From Calditrichota bacterium (lineage in GTDB: Bacteria; Zhuqueibacterota; Zhuqueibacteria; Thermofontimicrobiales; Thermofontimicrobiaceae), in contig JAADFU010000147.1 in the NCBI GenBank assembly GCA_013152715.1, forward strand, positions 2,501 to 66,500: a DNA stretch of 64,000 nucleotides, written 5' to 3'. This document shows, piece after piece, positions 17,237 to 25,661 of the stretch. The notes under the pieces were generated by a model. It saw nothing but the letters and a program-made list of their open reading frames with translations, was not told the DNA's origin and made no database searches. The translations under genes and the position numbers were made by a program. Position 1 is the first letter of the stretch; each line of letters begins with the position of its first letter.

Positions 17237-18409
17237 ATGACCAAATCTGCAAAATATTTTTCGTTACTGCTGATATTGTTTTTTGTCAGCACTTCTTTTG
17301 CTCAGGATGTTGTAATCTACAAGCCGACCACCAATTTTTACGGCAAGCCGGATACGATTTTGTCGGCGGATTTTTCAAAAATCAAAAAGCCGGCGTCGCC
17401 GGAAGTTTTTCAGCAAGTTTTTCATTTTCCCCCCATTCGTCAGGATACTACCGGCACGTGCTGGTGCTTTTCCACGACGTCATTTTTGGAATCGGAAATT
17501 TACCGCATTCACAAGAAAAAAATCAAATTATCAGAAATGTACACTGTTTACTGGGAATATGTGGAAAAAGCGCGCCGTTTTATTCGGGAAAAAGGGAAGT
17601 CTCTCGTCGATGAAGGTTCAGAAGACAATGCCGTCATCGAACGCATGAAACAGTACGGCATTGTTCGGCGATCTGATTACGACGGCTTGCTTCCCGGCCA
17701 GGAGCATTACAACCATTCTAAAATGGTGCGCGAGATTCGCGATTATCTCAATTTTCTGAAAGAGAAGAATTACTGGGATGAAGACATTGCGTTGAACACG
17801 GTAAAAATGATTCTCAATAAATACATGGGCGCACCGCCGGAAAAAATTGTTGTGGATGGAAAAGAGATGACTCCCAAAGAGTTCGCCGAAAAAGTGGTCG
17901 CGTTGCCGTTGGATGATTACGTTGACTTGATGTCTTTTAAGGATCAGCCTTTTTACAGTTGGGGCGAATACAAAGTCCCTGACAATTGGTGGCATAGCAA
18001 AGCTTATTTCAACGTGCCGCTGGATGTCTGGTACAAAGCCCTGAAACATGCTATTCGCAACGGCTATTCCGTAGCCATCGGCGGCGATGTTTCGGAACCT
18101 GGCCGTTACGGCGAAGAGGACATTGCGGTGATTCCGGCGTTTGATATTCCCGCAAATAAAATCAATCAGGATTCCCGCGAATTTCGCTGGTACAATCACA
18201 CTTCGACGGATGACCACGGCATTCATTTGGTTGGTTACAAACATTTCAAAGGACACGATTGGTTCCTCATCAAGGATTCTGCCTCCAGCGCCTATAAGGG
18301 GAAGTTTAAAGGCTACTATTTTTTTCGCGATGATTTTGTTAAGTTGAAAATGTTGACTTTTTTAGTGCACAAAGATGCGATTAAGGATTTTGTGAAATTA
18401 GCAAAGTGA
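17237..18409 (+). CDS. Secreted papain-like (C1, bleomycin hydrolase-type) peptidase
   Basis: About 390 aa. A signal peptide (YFSLLLILFFVSTSFAQ) is followed by a C1B-like catalytic domain. The oxyanion Gln and nucleophile Cys are in RQDTTGTCWCFST (about 74-86), and the catalytic His is in DDHGIHLVGY (about 329). The third position, usually Asn (NSW) in papain-type enzymes, reads LIKDSASS, an Asp. The C-terminal YYFFRDDFVKLKMLTFLVHKDAI block matches similar periplasmic proteins of Bacteroidetes-type bacteria. TTG 17231 is a possible earlier start; ATG 17237 is preferred. A hairpin terminator follows. Likely a periplasmic aminopeptidase-like enzyme; its substrate is unknown. Confidence 0.85.
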   Translation: MTKSAKYFSLLLILFFVSTSFAQDVVIYKPTTNFYGKPDTILSADFSKIKKPASPEVFQQVFHFPPIRQDTTGTCWCFSTTSFLESEIYRIHKKKIKLSEMYTVYWEYVEKARRFIREKGKSLVDEGSEDNAVIERMKQYGIVRRSDYDGLLPGQEHYNHSKMVREIRDYLNFLKEKNYWDEDIALNTVKMILNKYMGAPPEKIVVDGKEMTPKEFAEKVVALPLDDYVDLMSFKDQPFYSWGEYKVPDNWWHSKAYFNVPLDVWYKALKHAIRNGYSVAIGGDVSEPGRYGEEDIAVIPAFDIPANKINQDSREFRWYNHTSTDDHGIHLVGYKHFKGHDWFLIKDSASSAYKGKFKGYYFFRDDFVKLKMLTFLVHKDAIKDFVKLAK

Positions 18410-18432
18410 TTTGTCGTTTGAGAAAAGAGAAA

Positions 18433-18472
18433 ATTCTTGCTGCGATTGAAAAGATGGCAGCAGGAATTTTTA
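18433..18472 (+). terminator. Intrinsic terminator after the C1 peptidase gene
   Basis: ATTCTTGCTGC pairs with GCAGCAGGAAT (one G-T wobble) around a 13-nt loop and is followed by TTTTATT. Confidence 0.8.
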
Positions 18473-18502
18473 TTAATGCTTTTTTAAATTGAGAAAATTA
18501 AG

Positions 18503-19702
18503 ATGAATATTTTATTTTTATTTGGCGTGATCGTCATTGTCGGTTTGCTGTTCGGAAGAGGATTTGAAAAGATCGGCATTCCGCAGGTTGTGGGCTATAT
18601 CGTTGCCGGAGTGATTTTAGGGGATTCAGTAACCCATTTCGTCTCTGAACAGTTGCTGGACAAACTTGTTCCGTTGACGCAATTGGCGCTGGCGTTCATC
18701 GGATTTATGGTCGGCGGCGAACTGAAAAAATCGGTTTTTCAAAAATACGGCAAACAATTTTTGGCAATTCTGCTTTCCGAGGGGCTATTGGCCATGTTTT
18801 TAGTGGCAGTTTTGACATTTTTGTTGACAAAGAATCTGCCGCTGGCTCTGCTGTTGGGCGCTTTGTGTTCCGCGACCGCGCCGGCTGCCACAGTAGATGT
18901 GCTCTGGGAATATCACTCGCGAGGCCCTCTGACGACGACAATTCTCGCTATTGTGGCTCTCGATGACGGTTTGGCGCTGATACTTTACGGTTTTGCTTTT
19001 GCCTTTGCTAACGTGCTCGTCGCCGGAGGAAGTCTCGATGCGAGCGTCATGATTGTCCAGCCGCTGACGGAGATTTTCGGTTCTCTGTTTTTAGGGGGAG
19101 CGATTGGATTATTGCTGGATTATGGTTTGCGCGTTGTGAAGCTGAAAGATGATAAGTTGGTCGTGAATATCGGGGCCGTTCTCTTGGCAAGTGGGCTGGC
19201 AAGTCATTTTGAGTTTTCTTTGATTTTGACAAACATGGCAGTAGGGTTGGTTTTGACCAATTTGCACACTGACAGAAATGAGCCGAATTTTGATCTGGTC
19301 AAATCGTTTGTCCCGCCGATTTACATCATTTTCTTCATTTTTGTCGGCGCGCGACTGCAATTAGGTTTGCTTCCCAAAATGGGAATGCTCGGCTTGCTCT
19401 ATGTTATGGGCAGAACCGCGGGAAAATGGATCGGCGCCTATCTTGGCTCAAGATTTTCCGGCGCGGATGAGAGCGTACAGAAATATCTGGGGTTTGCGCT
19501 TTTTTCTCAAGCCGGTGTGGCAATCGGTTTGGCGCTGGATATTTATCAGCATTTCGGTCAAATGGGCGATGCGGGTCGCCTGTTGGGACACACTGTCATT
19601 AATGTCATTGCCGCCACTACGCTATTGGTGCAAATTATCGGGCCGCCATCAGTAAAATACGCGATTAAGAAGGCGGGTGAAATCCCTGAACATGTGAAGT
19701 AG
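18503..19702 (+). CDS. CPA2-family cation:proton antiporter
   Basis: A 399-aa inner-membrane protein with about 12-13 helices. It has the CPA2 features GIPQVVGYIVAGVILG (TM2), the unwound-helix block CSATAPAATVDVLWEY, and the ion-binding Asp pair ALDDGLALILYG (TM5-like). A late glycine-rich helix contains GRTAGKWIGAYLG. There is no C-terminal TrkA-N domain, unlike KefB/C. Exchange of Na+ or K+ for H+ is the family role. The CBS-domain gene follows by 21 nt and may gate it. It forms its own transcription unit after a terminator. Confidence 0.9.
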   Translation: MNILFLFGVIVIVGLLFGRGFEKIGIPQVVGYIVAGVILGDSVTHFVSEQLLDKLVPLTQLALAFIGFMVGGELKKSVFQKYGKQFLAILLSEGLLAMFLVAVLTFLLTKNLPLALLLGALCSATAPAATVDVLWEYHSRGPLTTTILAIVALDDGLALILYGFAFAFANVLVAGGSLDASVMIVQPLTEIFGSLFLGGAIGLLLDYGLRVVKLKDDKLVVNIGAVLLASGLASHFEFSLILTNMAVGLVLTNLHTDRNEPNFDLVKSFVPPIYIIFFIFVGARLQLGLLPKMGMLGLLYVMGRTAGKWIGAYLGSRFSGADESVQKYLGFALFSQAGVAIGLALDIYQHFGQMGDAGRLLGHTVINVIAATTLLVQIIGPPSVKYAIKKAGEIPEHVK

Positions 19703-19723
19703 CAATTTTCCACGGAGAACAAA

Positions 19724-20173
19724 ATGAAGCCGATTAGAATTAGAGATATCAAAGGATTGAAAAAGCCGATAACAGTTTCGCTGGAGACGTCCGTCATTGA
19801 ACTCATCCGAAAGTTTATTGAGTTGCCGGTGACGCATCAATTTTACATTGTCGATAACAAGGGCAAGTTGCTTGGCCTCATCAATCGCAAACTCCTTTTT
19901 CGCAGTCTTTTTCATCACTATTTGCCGCCGTCAGCGCGAATCAGCGAACTTTACAAATTAGCCACTGCAGAGAACGTTGAAGAAATTTTTGTAAAGGACG
20001 TGCTCTTGGCAAAGCCTAATGATAATATTCAGGATCTGCTAAAAATGATGATGGAACGCGATATTTATGAAGTGCCGGTTTTGGATGGCCACGGCAAATT
20101 GATCGGGAAGCTGGATGTAATTTATTTTTTGGAAACTTATCTCGAAGAACAGTCAGACCTGCTTGAAAAATAA
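19724..20173 (+). CDS. Tandem CBS-domain protein
   Basis: A 149-aa cytoplasmic protein formed almost wholly of one CBS pair. CBS1 spans about 5-62 (SVIELIRKFIELPVTHQFYI and DNKGKLLGLINRKLL). CBS2 spans about 84-142 (DVLLAKPNDNIQDLLKMMME, YEVPVLDGHGKLIGKLDV). Such pairs bind adenine nucleotides or c-di-AMP. Since it follows an antiporter that lacks its own regulatory domain, it is probably that antiporter's sensor subunit; this is inferred from position. GGAGA precedes the ATG. Confidence 0.88.
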   Translation: MKPIRIRDIKGLKKPITVSLETSVIELIRKFIELPVTHQFYIVDNKGKLLGLINRKLLFRSLFHHYLPPSARISELYKLATAENVEEIFVKDVLLAKPNDNIQDLLKMMMERDIYEVPVLDGHGKLIGKLDVIYFLETYLEEQSDLLEK

Positions 20174-20255
20174 TCCTTAAATGGTGGGGCAGACGCCTTA
20201 TTTTTGAGATTTATCAGAAAGAACAAAGTTTCCGATTTCTTGCGCTCACAAGAGA

Positions 20256-20837
20256 TTACTTGGGAAAAAGTTTTGATTTCAATTCTTTTTTCAACATCTC
20301 TCTGGCGCGAAAGATTCTCGCTTTGACTGTGCCCAGCGGTATCCCCATGATTTCGCTAATTTCCTCGTAAGACTTTTCTTCCTGATGGCGCAAAATGATC
20401 GGCGTGCGATATTTCTCCTGCAGTTTTTGAATCGCCTCCTGAATCATGCGATCTTTTTCTTCGTTGAGTATGTTTTTGTCAGGCCGGAAACTCACGTCCG
20501 GCAGTTCACGTTTGATTTCTCCGTCTTTGGAATCGATGGGGGTGTCGATGGAGAGCGTTTTCAATTTTTTCTTGCGAAAATAATCAATGCAATTGTTGAT
20601 GGCAATTTTGTACAGCCAGGTCGAGAACGCGTAATTATGATTGAAGCTGGCAAGCGAGGAAAATGCTTTGATGAACGCTTCTTGCACCAAATCCTCTGTG
20701 TCCATTTTATTGCGAACCATGCGATAGAGCAAATTGTACAGAGGAGGCCTGTAGCGGCGCAGGATTTCCTTGTATGCTTGCTGATCCCCCATAAGCGCGC
20801 GTTTGATCAAGTCGCTGTCGGTTGTTGGCTCGTTCAT
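20256..20837 (-). CDS. ECF-type RNA polymerase sigma factor 2 (RpoE-like)
   Basis: A 193-aa sigma factor. Region 2 is DTEDLVQEAFIKAFSSLASF plus FSTWLYKIAINNCIDYFRKK. Region 4 is LQEKYRTPIILRHQEEKSYE and EISEIMGIPLGTVKARIFRAREML, a classic RpoE-like helix-turn-helix. The ATG at 20837 follows AGGGA; upstream in-frame codons add a sequence without family similarity. Convergent with the CBS gene and divergent from VanZ. No anti-sigma gene follows, so the control partner is elsewhere or absent. Confidence 0.93.
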   Translation of the reverse strand: MNEPTTDSDLIKRALMGDQQAYKEILRRYRPPLYNLLYRMVRNKMDTEDLVQEAFIKAFSSLASFNHNYAFSTWLYKIAINNCIDYFRKKKLKTLSIDTPIDSKDGEIKRELPDVSFRPDKNILNEEKDRMIQEAIQKLQEKYRTPIILRHQEEKSYEEISEIMGIPLGTVKARIFRAREMLKKELKSKLFPK

Positions 20838-20948
20838 ATTTCCCTGTGTTTTGCTGTACAAATGATTAATCAAAAAATGTACGGCAAAATTTTTTAACAA
20901 TCAAGGAGAAAATCATTGAATAATAAAAAAATAATGTTATCTTTGTAG

Positions 20949-20967
20949 ATGTGAATATTTCTCACAT
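20949..20967. promoter_or_regulatory. Inverted repeat ATGTGA-N7-TCACAT between divergent genes
   Basis: Perfect 6-bp arms sit in the 184-nt divergent region between the sigma factor and the VanZ gene. The half-sites resemble CRP/FNR-type sites, but the spacing is one base longer than the usual N6. Low-confidence operator. Confidence 0.35.
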
Positions 20968-21021
20968 GAATTTCAGGATAATAACAATTGGTTTGCATCA
21001 AAATGCAAAAAGACGGGGTCG

Positions 21022-21414
21022 ATGAAAAAATACGGGAGATTTTTTCGCTATCAGTTTCCGGCAATTTTCTGGATGACGGCGATTTTCGTTCAATCGTCCA
21101 TTTCCAGATTGTCTGTGCCGGACATGGGCTTTAAAATGCAGGACAAAGTTGCTCATGCAATTGAATATGCGATCTTGGCGGCGTTGTTGCTGCGGGCTTT
21201 CAAATATCTGCCTTGCGGAAATTTTAGTTTTCGCGCGTTATCTTTGACGCTTATCGTCGGTGCAAGCTACGCGATGTTGGATGAAATTCATCAATATTTC
21301 GTTCCGGGAAGGACGGCGGATATTTTCGACGTGGCGGCTGATATCGCTGGCGTGATCATCGTAATCGTTGTTGCGCGTGTACTTGGCGGTAATAAAAGAG
21401 ATCGTATGGCATAA
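21022..21414 (+). CDS. VanZ-like family membrane protein
   Basis: A 130-aa protein with three to four hydrophobic helices. The family core is KVAHAIEYAILAALLLRAF, then DEIHQYFVPGRTADIFDVAADIAG near residues 91-114, which is the VanZ signature. The homologue in vancomycin operons gives teicoplanin resistance, but most family members have no known function and are not resistance genes. There is no van cluster here. Confidence 0.85.
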   Translation: MKKYGRFFRYQFPAIFWMTAIFVQSSISRLSVPDMGFKMQDKVAHAIEYAILAALLLRAFKYLPCGNFSFRALSLTLIVGASYAMLDEIHQYFVPGRTADIFDVAADIAGVIIVIVVARVLGGNKRDRMA

Positions 21415-21452
21415 ACGATGGGAGAAAAATCGAATCGAGGCAAAGCTTTGGT

Positions 21453-21686
21453 TCACAAAGAAAAGGATTTTTCAATCACTTTGGTGTTTTGGTCGGAACT
21501 CAATTGCTGATCGTTGTCGGCGAATTTGCGATAATCCGAATCCAGCGCCAGCAAAAGCAACAGCAAAAAGAGCAGCGCTACGAGATATGTCGGGCGAAAC
21601 GGTTTTTTTAGCGTGGCAGGCAGCGGAAACGGAGCGCGCCAAAAAATAACAACGAATGCCAAAAAAATAATGACAACGGCTGACAA
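21453..21686 (-). CDS. Small two-helix membrane protein with TTG start
   Basis: A 77-aa reading frame whose TTG start (21684-21686) is 9 nt after a strong AAGGAGGG. The product has two hydrophobic segments (SAVVIIFLAFVVIFW and YLVALLFLLLLLLAL) separated by a basic loop and a charged C-terminal tail. No family was recognised. The strong ribosome-binding site and position in the gap between VanZ and a beta-barrel gene, without overlap of either, argue for a real gene. Confidence 0.55.
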   Translation of the reverse strand: MSAVVIIFLAFVVIFWRAPFPLPATLKKPFRPTYLVALLFLLLLLLALDSDYRKFADNDQQLSSDQNTKVIEKSFSL

Positions 21687-21778
21687 GTGCTTTTCCCTCC
21701 TTGGGTTTCTCTCTACTTGTTTAGACAGCACAAAACCAGAAAAGGTTGTCTCTTTGACAAAAAAATGTGGAGGCGTAG

Positions 21779-22393
21779 ATGAAACGATCAATTTTTTTGA
21801 TGATAATTTTTGTTGCCATTTTTCTGTTCCACCCCCGACAGGCAAAGTGCTGGGATTCTTTTCGATTGCCCACTGTGGTGACTGGCGGCTCTGCTGGCTA
21901 TTTTTACGTCGCTCTGGACGATTTTCGCGCCAAGTACACCACGCGATGGGACAAAATTTACAGCGGCCATTTTGACGTGCGCGTTTATCGGGGAATTTAT
22001 CTCTCCGTGCAATATTCGCGCTATTTGAATGAAAACATGAAGTCCGGGATTAAAACGGTGAAAACCGCAAACTGGGATGAGCGATTCATTAACGTCGGCA
22101 TTCGGCGCTACGCAGAAATGGTGGGCAGATGGAATTTCTACACCGGATTGGGATTGACATTCATCTCCATTGATGAGACGCCAGGCCTGTCTGTTTTCGA
22201 AAATGACACCAACGGAAAAACAAAAGGTAATGGCTTTTATTTTGAAATTGGCTCCCACAGAACTTTGCTGAGTCATCTCGGGCTATTTCTGGAATTTGAA
22301 ATTACCTCCGCCGGAGAAGGTGGCACTCCCGGATTTGTGGGGCACAACATTGGCGGGTACGCTTTTCAGGCCGGAATCGACATGAATTTTTGA
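21779..22393 (+). CDS. Outer-membrane beta-barrel protein, small
   Basis: A 204-aa protein with signal peptide FLMIIFVAIFLFHPRQAKC. About eight alternating strands follow with Tyr/Gly-rich turns (GSAGYFYVALDDF, YRGIYLSVQYSRYL, WNFYTGLGLTFISI) and a C-terminal AFQAGIDMNF ending in Phe, the usual signal for BAM insertion. This looks like an eight-stranded barrel of the OmpA-N/OmpW size class. The Cys at the end of the signal could be a lipobox, but AKCW is a poor one. Function unknown. Confidence 0.72.
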   Translation: MKRSIFLMIIFVAIFLFHPRQAKCWDSFRLPTVVTGGSAGYFYVALDDFRAKYTTRWDKIYSGHFDVRVYRGIYLSVQYSRYLNENMKSGIKTVKTANWDERFINVGIRRYAEMVGRWNFYTGLGLTFISIDETPGLSVFENDTNGKTKGNGFYFEIGSHRTLLSHLGLFLEFEITSAGEGGTPGFVGHNIGGYAFQAGIDMNF

Positions 22394-22441
22394 TTTTATT
22401 TTGCGGCAAATTACACTATTTAAAAAATTTGAGAGGCGAAC

Positions 22442-22966
22442 GTGACTCATCTCAATGTTGAAATTAAAGCCATTTGCCCTGATGCAGAAAAAATTAGGCG
22501 GATTCTCGCTGCGAAAAATGCGGATTTCCACGGGACAGATGAGCAAGTTGACACTTATTTCCATTGCCCGAACGGTCGGCTCAAACTTCGCGAGGGGAAA
22601 ATTGAAAATAATTTGATTCACTATTTTCGGGAGAATTCATCAAATCCCAAAACGTCGCAAGTGACGCTGTTCTCCACAAAAAAAGGATCCGTGCTCAAAA
22701 AAATTCTCGCCGATGCCTATGGCATAAAGGTTGTCGTGAAAAAGAAACGCGAAATTTATTTCATCGACAATGTGAAATTTCATATCGACCGGGTTGCCGG
22801 CTTGGGCGCGTTTGTTGAAATCGAAGCGATTGACAGCGAAGGGCGTTTTTCTGAAACGGAGCTACGTGAACAATGCGAGAGATACTTGAGATGGTTTGGC
22901 ATTCAGAAAAGCGATTTATTGGCGAATTCCTACAGCGACATGCTTCTGGGAAAGGGAGAGAAATGA
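22442..22966 (+). CDS. CYTH-domain protein (class IV adenylate cyclase / triphosphatase-like)
   Basis: A 174-aa tunnel-fold enzyme beginning at GTG. It shows the CYTH pattern: N-terminal VEIKA (ExExK-like), RLKLREGKIENNLIHYFREN, then KKKREIYFIDNVKFHIDRV, and the acidic GAFVEIEAIDSEG. These charged residues line the tunnel that binds triphosphates and two metal ions. Members include CyaB cyclases and thiamine-triphosphatases, and sequence alone does not decide between them. A CRP/FNR-like site lies 60 nt downstream, before the HD-GYP gene. Confidence 0.85.
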   Translation: MTHLNVEIKAICPDAEKIRRILAAKNADFHGTDEQVDTYFHCPNGRLKLREGKIENNLIHYFRENSSNPKTSQVTLFSTKKGSVLKKILADAYGIKVVVKKKREIYFIDNVKFHIDRVAGLGAFVEIEAIDSEGRFSETELREQCERYLRWFGIQKSDLLANSYSDMLLGKGEK

Positions 22967-23025
22967 TGACAAAGCGGATCCGTGGAGAAATGTTTTTTGT
23001 GTTTCTCAGGCAAATTGATAGGTGA

Positions 23026-23041
23026 CGTGATCTAAATCACA
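23026..23041. promoter_or_regulatory. CRP/FNR-like binding site upstream of the REC-PAS-HD-GYP gene
   Basis: CGTGATCTAAATCACA reads CGTGA-N6-TCACA, one base from the perfect TGTGA-N6-TCACA dyad. It is 186 nt before the ATG of the HD-GYP gene and 60 nt after the CYTH gene. No promoter elements could be paired with it confidently. Confidence 0.5.
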
Positions 23042-23226
23042 CAAAATTATCCAAAAAAATCTCATTATTAAAGGAGATACTGAAAAAATTTTCAATATTT
23101 GTGCTCTGTTTTTTAATATAATAATGGGGGATAACGATAATGAAACGATGGAATTAAATTTCCAATTGCGCCAATAATGGGGCAAAGGTCGACGGCGCGC
23201 ATGGTAACGAAAAATGGTATTCGTGA

Positions 23227-25371
23227 ATGAAAGAAGTAAAAATATTGTATCTGGAAGATAACGCCGATGATTTTGAATTAGTCCGTTCTCTCTTGCGAGA
23301 GGAGGGCCTCGTTGTTGATTTAGTGCAGGCGTCGACGCCGGAGATGTTCAAGAAAAAATTAAAGCAAGAGTCATTCGATCTTATTTTGTGCGATTACTCC
23401 ATTCCTGCCTATAGCGGCGCAGATGCGCTGAAATTAGTCCGTCACGATTTTCCGGAAGTGCCTTTTATTTTTGTTTCCGCGACACTCGGCGAGGAGTCCG
23501 CCATCGAAACGCTCAAAAACGGCGCTACCGATTACGTCCTCAAGCAACGTCTTGCCAGGCTCATTCCCGCTATTCGGCGCGCTTTAAAAGAAAACGAACA
23601 ACTACAAAAACGACGGATTTCAGAAGAAATTAGAAATCGCTACGATTTTATTGTCAATACTTCTCGCTCTTTCATGCTGCTCATTAATCGAAAATATTGT
23701 TACGAAGCAATCAATCGCGCGTTTTGTCAGGCGCACAAATTAATTCCAGGACAGGTGACTGGCCGCAGTGTGGCAGAAATCTGGGGCGAGAAAGTTTTTC
23801 AAGAAATCATGAAGCCCAAACTGGATCTGTGTTTGCAGGGCAAAGAGGTCACCTACGAAGCGTGGCTTGAGACAAAAAACTACGGGCGTCGCTGTTACGA
23901 AATTGCGAATATCCCTTACCGGGCAAATGGAGACAAGATAACCCACGTCGTTGAAATTGTTTCGGACGTAACAGAAAAAAAACAGTTCGAACAGGAACTT
24001 GTTCGCGAGCGCGATTGGGCGCAAAAATATCTGGATGTTGCCGGTGTGATTTTTGTGGTAATTGGCGTGGATGAAAAAGTGGCGATGATTAACAAAAAAG
24101 GGCGGGAAATTTTAAATTGCAGCGAAGAGGAAATTGTCGGAAGCGACTGGTTTGCTACCTTTGTGCCGAAATCGGAACGCGCGCGGGCGCGCCAGATATT
24201 TAAGAAATTGTTGGCGAGCCCGGAGGGCGAATTTCAATATACGGAGATGGCCGTTATTCCTAACAAAGGCAGCAGGTCTCCGCTCATCATCGCCTGGCAC
24301 AACACGCCCCTGGACGACGAACAGGGAAATCGCATCGGTATTCTCGCGTCGGGCGAAGACGTCACCGACCGAAAGACGATGGAAGATTCCCTTCGCGCTT
24401 CCGAAGAACGATATCGGACATTGGTGGAAGGCTCGGGACAGGCGATTATTTCAGTGAACCGCAGCGGGAAGATTTTATTTCTGAATAGAATTTCGGAAAA
24501 AATTTTGAATTTACCTTCAACGCACGGTTACGGAAAAAAAGTGGAAGATATTCTTCCGCGAGAGCTTGGCTACGCTTTGTCAGAAAATATCCGTCAGGTC
24601 ATCAAATCGCGCGCCCCGCTGATTACGGAAAATTCCGCGAAGATAAACGGCGGCCGTCGTTGGTTTGAATGGCGAATTTATCCGTTGCGTAGCAATCATG
24701 ATGTCGATTCCGCGCTCATCATTGCTATGGATGTGACGGAACGAAAATTGGCAGACGTGAAACTGCGGCAGAGTTATGAGAAAATGCAGAAAACGCTGCA
24801 GGGAATTGTCACTGCGCTCACTGCGACGATTGAGATTCGCGATCCTTACACTGCTGGTCATCAGCGGCGCGTATCGGAATTGACGTGCATGATTGCCGAA
24901 GAAATGGGGCTTTCAAAAGATAAAATCGAAGGCATTCGCATTGCTAGCTTAATGCACGATATTGGGAAAATTTACGTGCCCACGGAAATCTTGAGCAAGC
25001 CGGGTAAATTGTCTGATTCGGAATTTGATCTGATCAAAATTCACCCCCGGGCTGGTTATGACATTTTGAAATCTATCGATTTTCCCTGGCCCATTGCGCA
25101 GGCAATTTTGCAGCACCACGAGCGAATGGACGGCAGCGGTTATCCGGATGGACTGCTCGGCCCGGAAATCATCGTGGAAGCGCGAATTATCGCGGCGGCG
25201 GATGTCGTGGAAACGATGGCGTCGCATCGACCGTACCGGCCGGCAAAGGGAATCAAAGAAGCGATTAAGGAAATAAAATCGGGCAGAGGGATTTATTACG
25301 ACAGCGAGATTGTCGATATTTGTTTGAAATTTTATCGGGAGAAGAAGTTTAAATTTTTAGAAGAAAAGTGA
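23227..25371 (+). CDS. Response regulator: REC, three PAS, HD-GYP c-di-GMP phosphodiesterase
   Basis: A 714-aa cytoplasmic protein. The N-terminal receiver carries the acidic pair EDNADD and phospho-acceptor D56 (CDYSIP). Three PAS segments lie at about 135-255, 262-385 and 390-515, marked by their closing VSDVTEKK, EDVTDRK and MDVTERK phrases. The C-terminal HD-GYP domain has the HD pair H577-D578 in LMHDIGK, the QHHERMDGSGYPDGL block and the IAAADVVETM helix, so all catalytic signatures are intact. Expected activity is hydrolysis of c-di-GMP to GMP under phospho- and ligand control. It is monocistronic, without a strong SD. It may lower c-di-GMP for the Pel-like locus downstream. Confidence 0.92.
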   Translation: MKEVKILYLEDNADDFELVRSLLREEGLVVDLVQASTPEMFKKKLKQESFDLILCDYSIPAYSGADALKLVRHDFPEVPFIFVSATLGEESAIETLKNGATDYVLKQRLARLIPAIRRALKENEQLQKRRISEEIRNRYDFIVNTSRSFMLLINRKYCYEAINRAFCQAHKLIPGQVTGRSVAEIWGEKVFQEIMKPKLDLCLQGKEVTYEAWLETKNYGRRCYEIANIPYRANGDKITHVVEIVSDVTEKKQFEQELVRERDWAQKYLDVAGVIFVVIGVDEKVAMINKKGREILNCSEEEIVGSDWFATFVPKSERARARQIFKKLLASPEGEFQYTEMAVIPNKGSRSPLIIAWHNTPLDDEQGNRIGILASGEDVTDRKTMEDSLRASEERYRTLVEGSGQAIISVNRSGKILFLNRISEKILNLPSTHGYGKKVEDILPRELGYALSENIRQVIKSRAPLITENSAKINGGRRWFEWRIYPLRSNHDVDSALIIAMDVTERKLADVKLRQSYEKMQKTLQGIVTALTATIEIRDPYTAGHQRRVSELTCMIAEEMGLSKDKIEGIRIASLMHDIGKIYVPTEILSKPGKLSDSEFDLIKIHPRAGYDILKSIDFPWPIAQAILQHHERMDGSGYPDGLLGPEIIVEARIIAAADVVETMASHRPYRPAKGIKEAIKEIKSGRGIYYDSEIVDICLKFYREKKFKFLEEK

Positions 25372-25576
25372 GAAATTCTCGCGAAATTTATGACATAGTC
25401 AAATCAAGTGGCAAAGTATGATTATTCTGAACAAATTTACCGTGGATTGCCAGTAATGGCATTGTTTTGTCAGATATTGTTGCCCTTGATTTTTTTTATC
25501 GTTGGAAAAACTAAAAATTTCCGACAGGACGCTATTCCCTGCCAAACAAAATTTTCTTAAAAAAATAAAAAAAAAC

Positions 25577-25605
25577 TTGACTTCCGACTATTTTTTTTGT
25601 ATATT
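25577..25605 (+). promoter_or_regulatory. Sigma-70 promoter of the membrane protein/wHTH operon
   Basis: TTGACT (25577-25582) and TATATT (25600-25605) with exactly 17 nt between. A palindromic operator follows directly after the -10. Confidence 0.85.
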
Positions 25606-25607
25606 TG

Positions 25608-25631
25608 CTTTGTAATACAAAGTACTTTGTA
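25608..25631. promoter_or_regulatory. Nested palindromic operator
   Basis: Two dyads overlap: CTTTGTA-A-TACAAAG (25608-25622) and the perfect 16-bp palindrome TACAAAGTACTTTGTA (25616-25631). Three TTTGTA-type half-sites are thus arrayed across the transcription start of an operon that encodes its own winged-helix regulator, so autorepression is likely. Confidence 0.75.
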
Positions 25632-25661
25632 AAAACAATAACTTTAAAAATTGGAGGAACG

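Noticed and set aside
20385-20897. A 170-codon plus-strand frame opposite the second ECF sigma gene
   Set aside because: The minus-strand sigma regions 2 and 4 are unmistakable; the plus frame has no family features.
21022-21414. Glycopeptide-resistance gene vanZ
   Set aside because: The protein is only a member of the wide VanZ-like family; no vanA/H/X genes are present.
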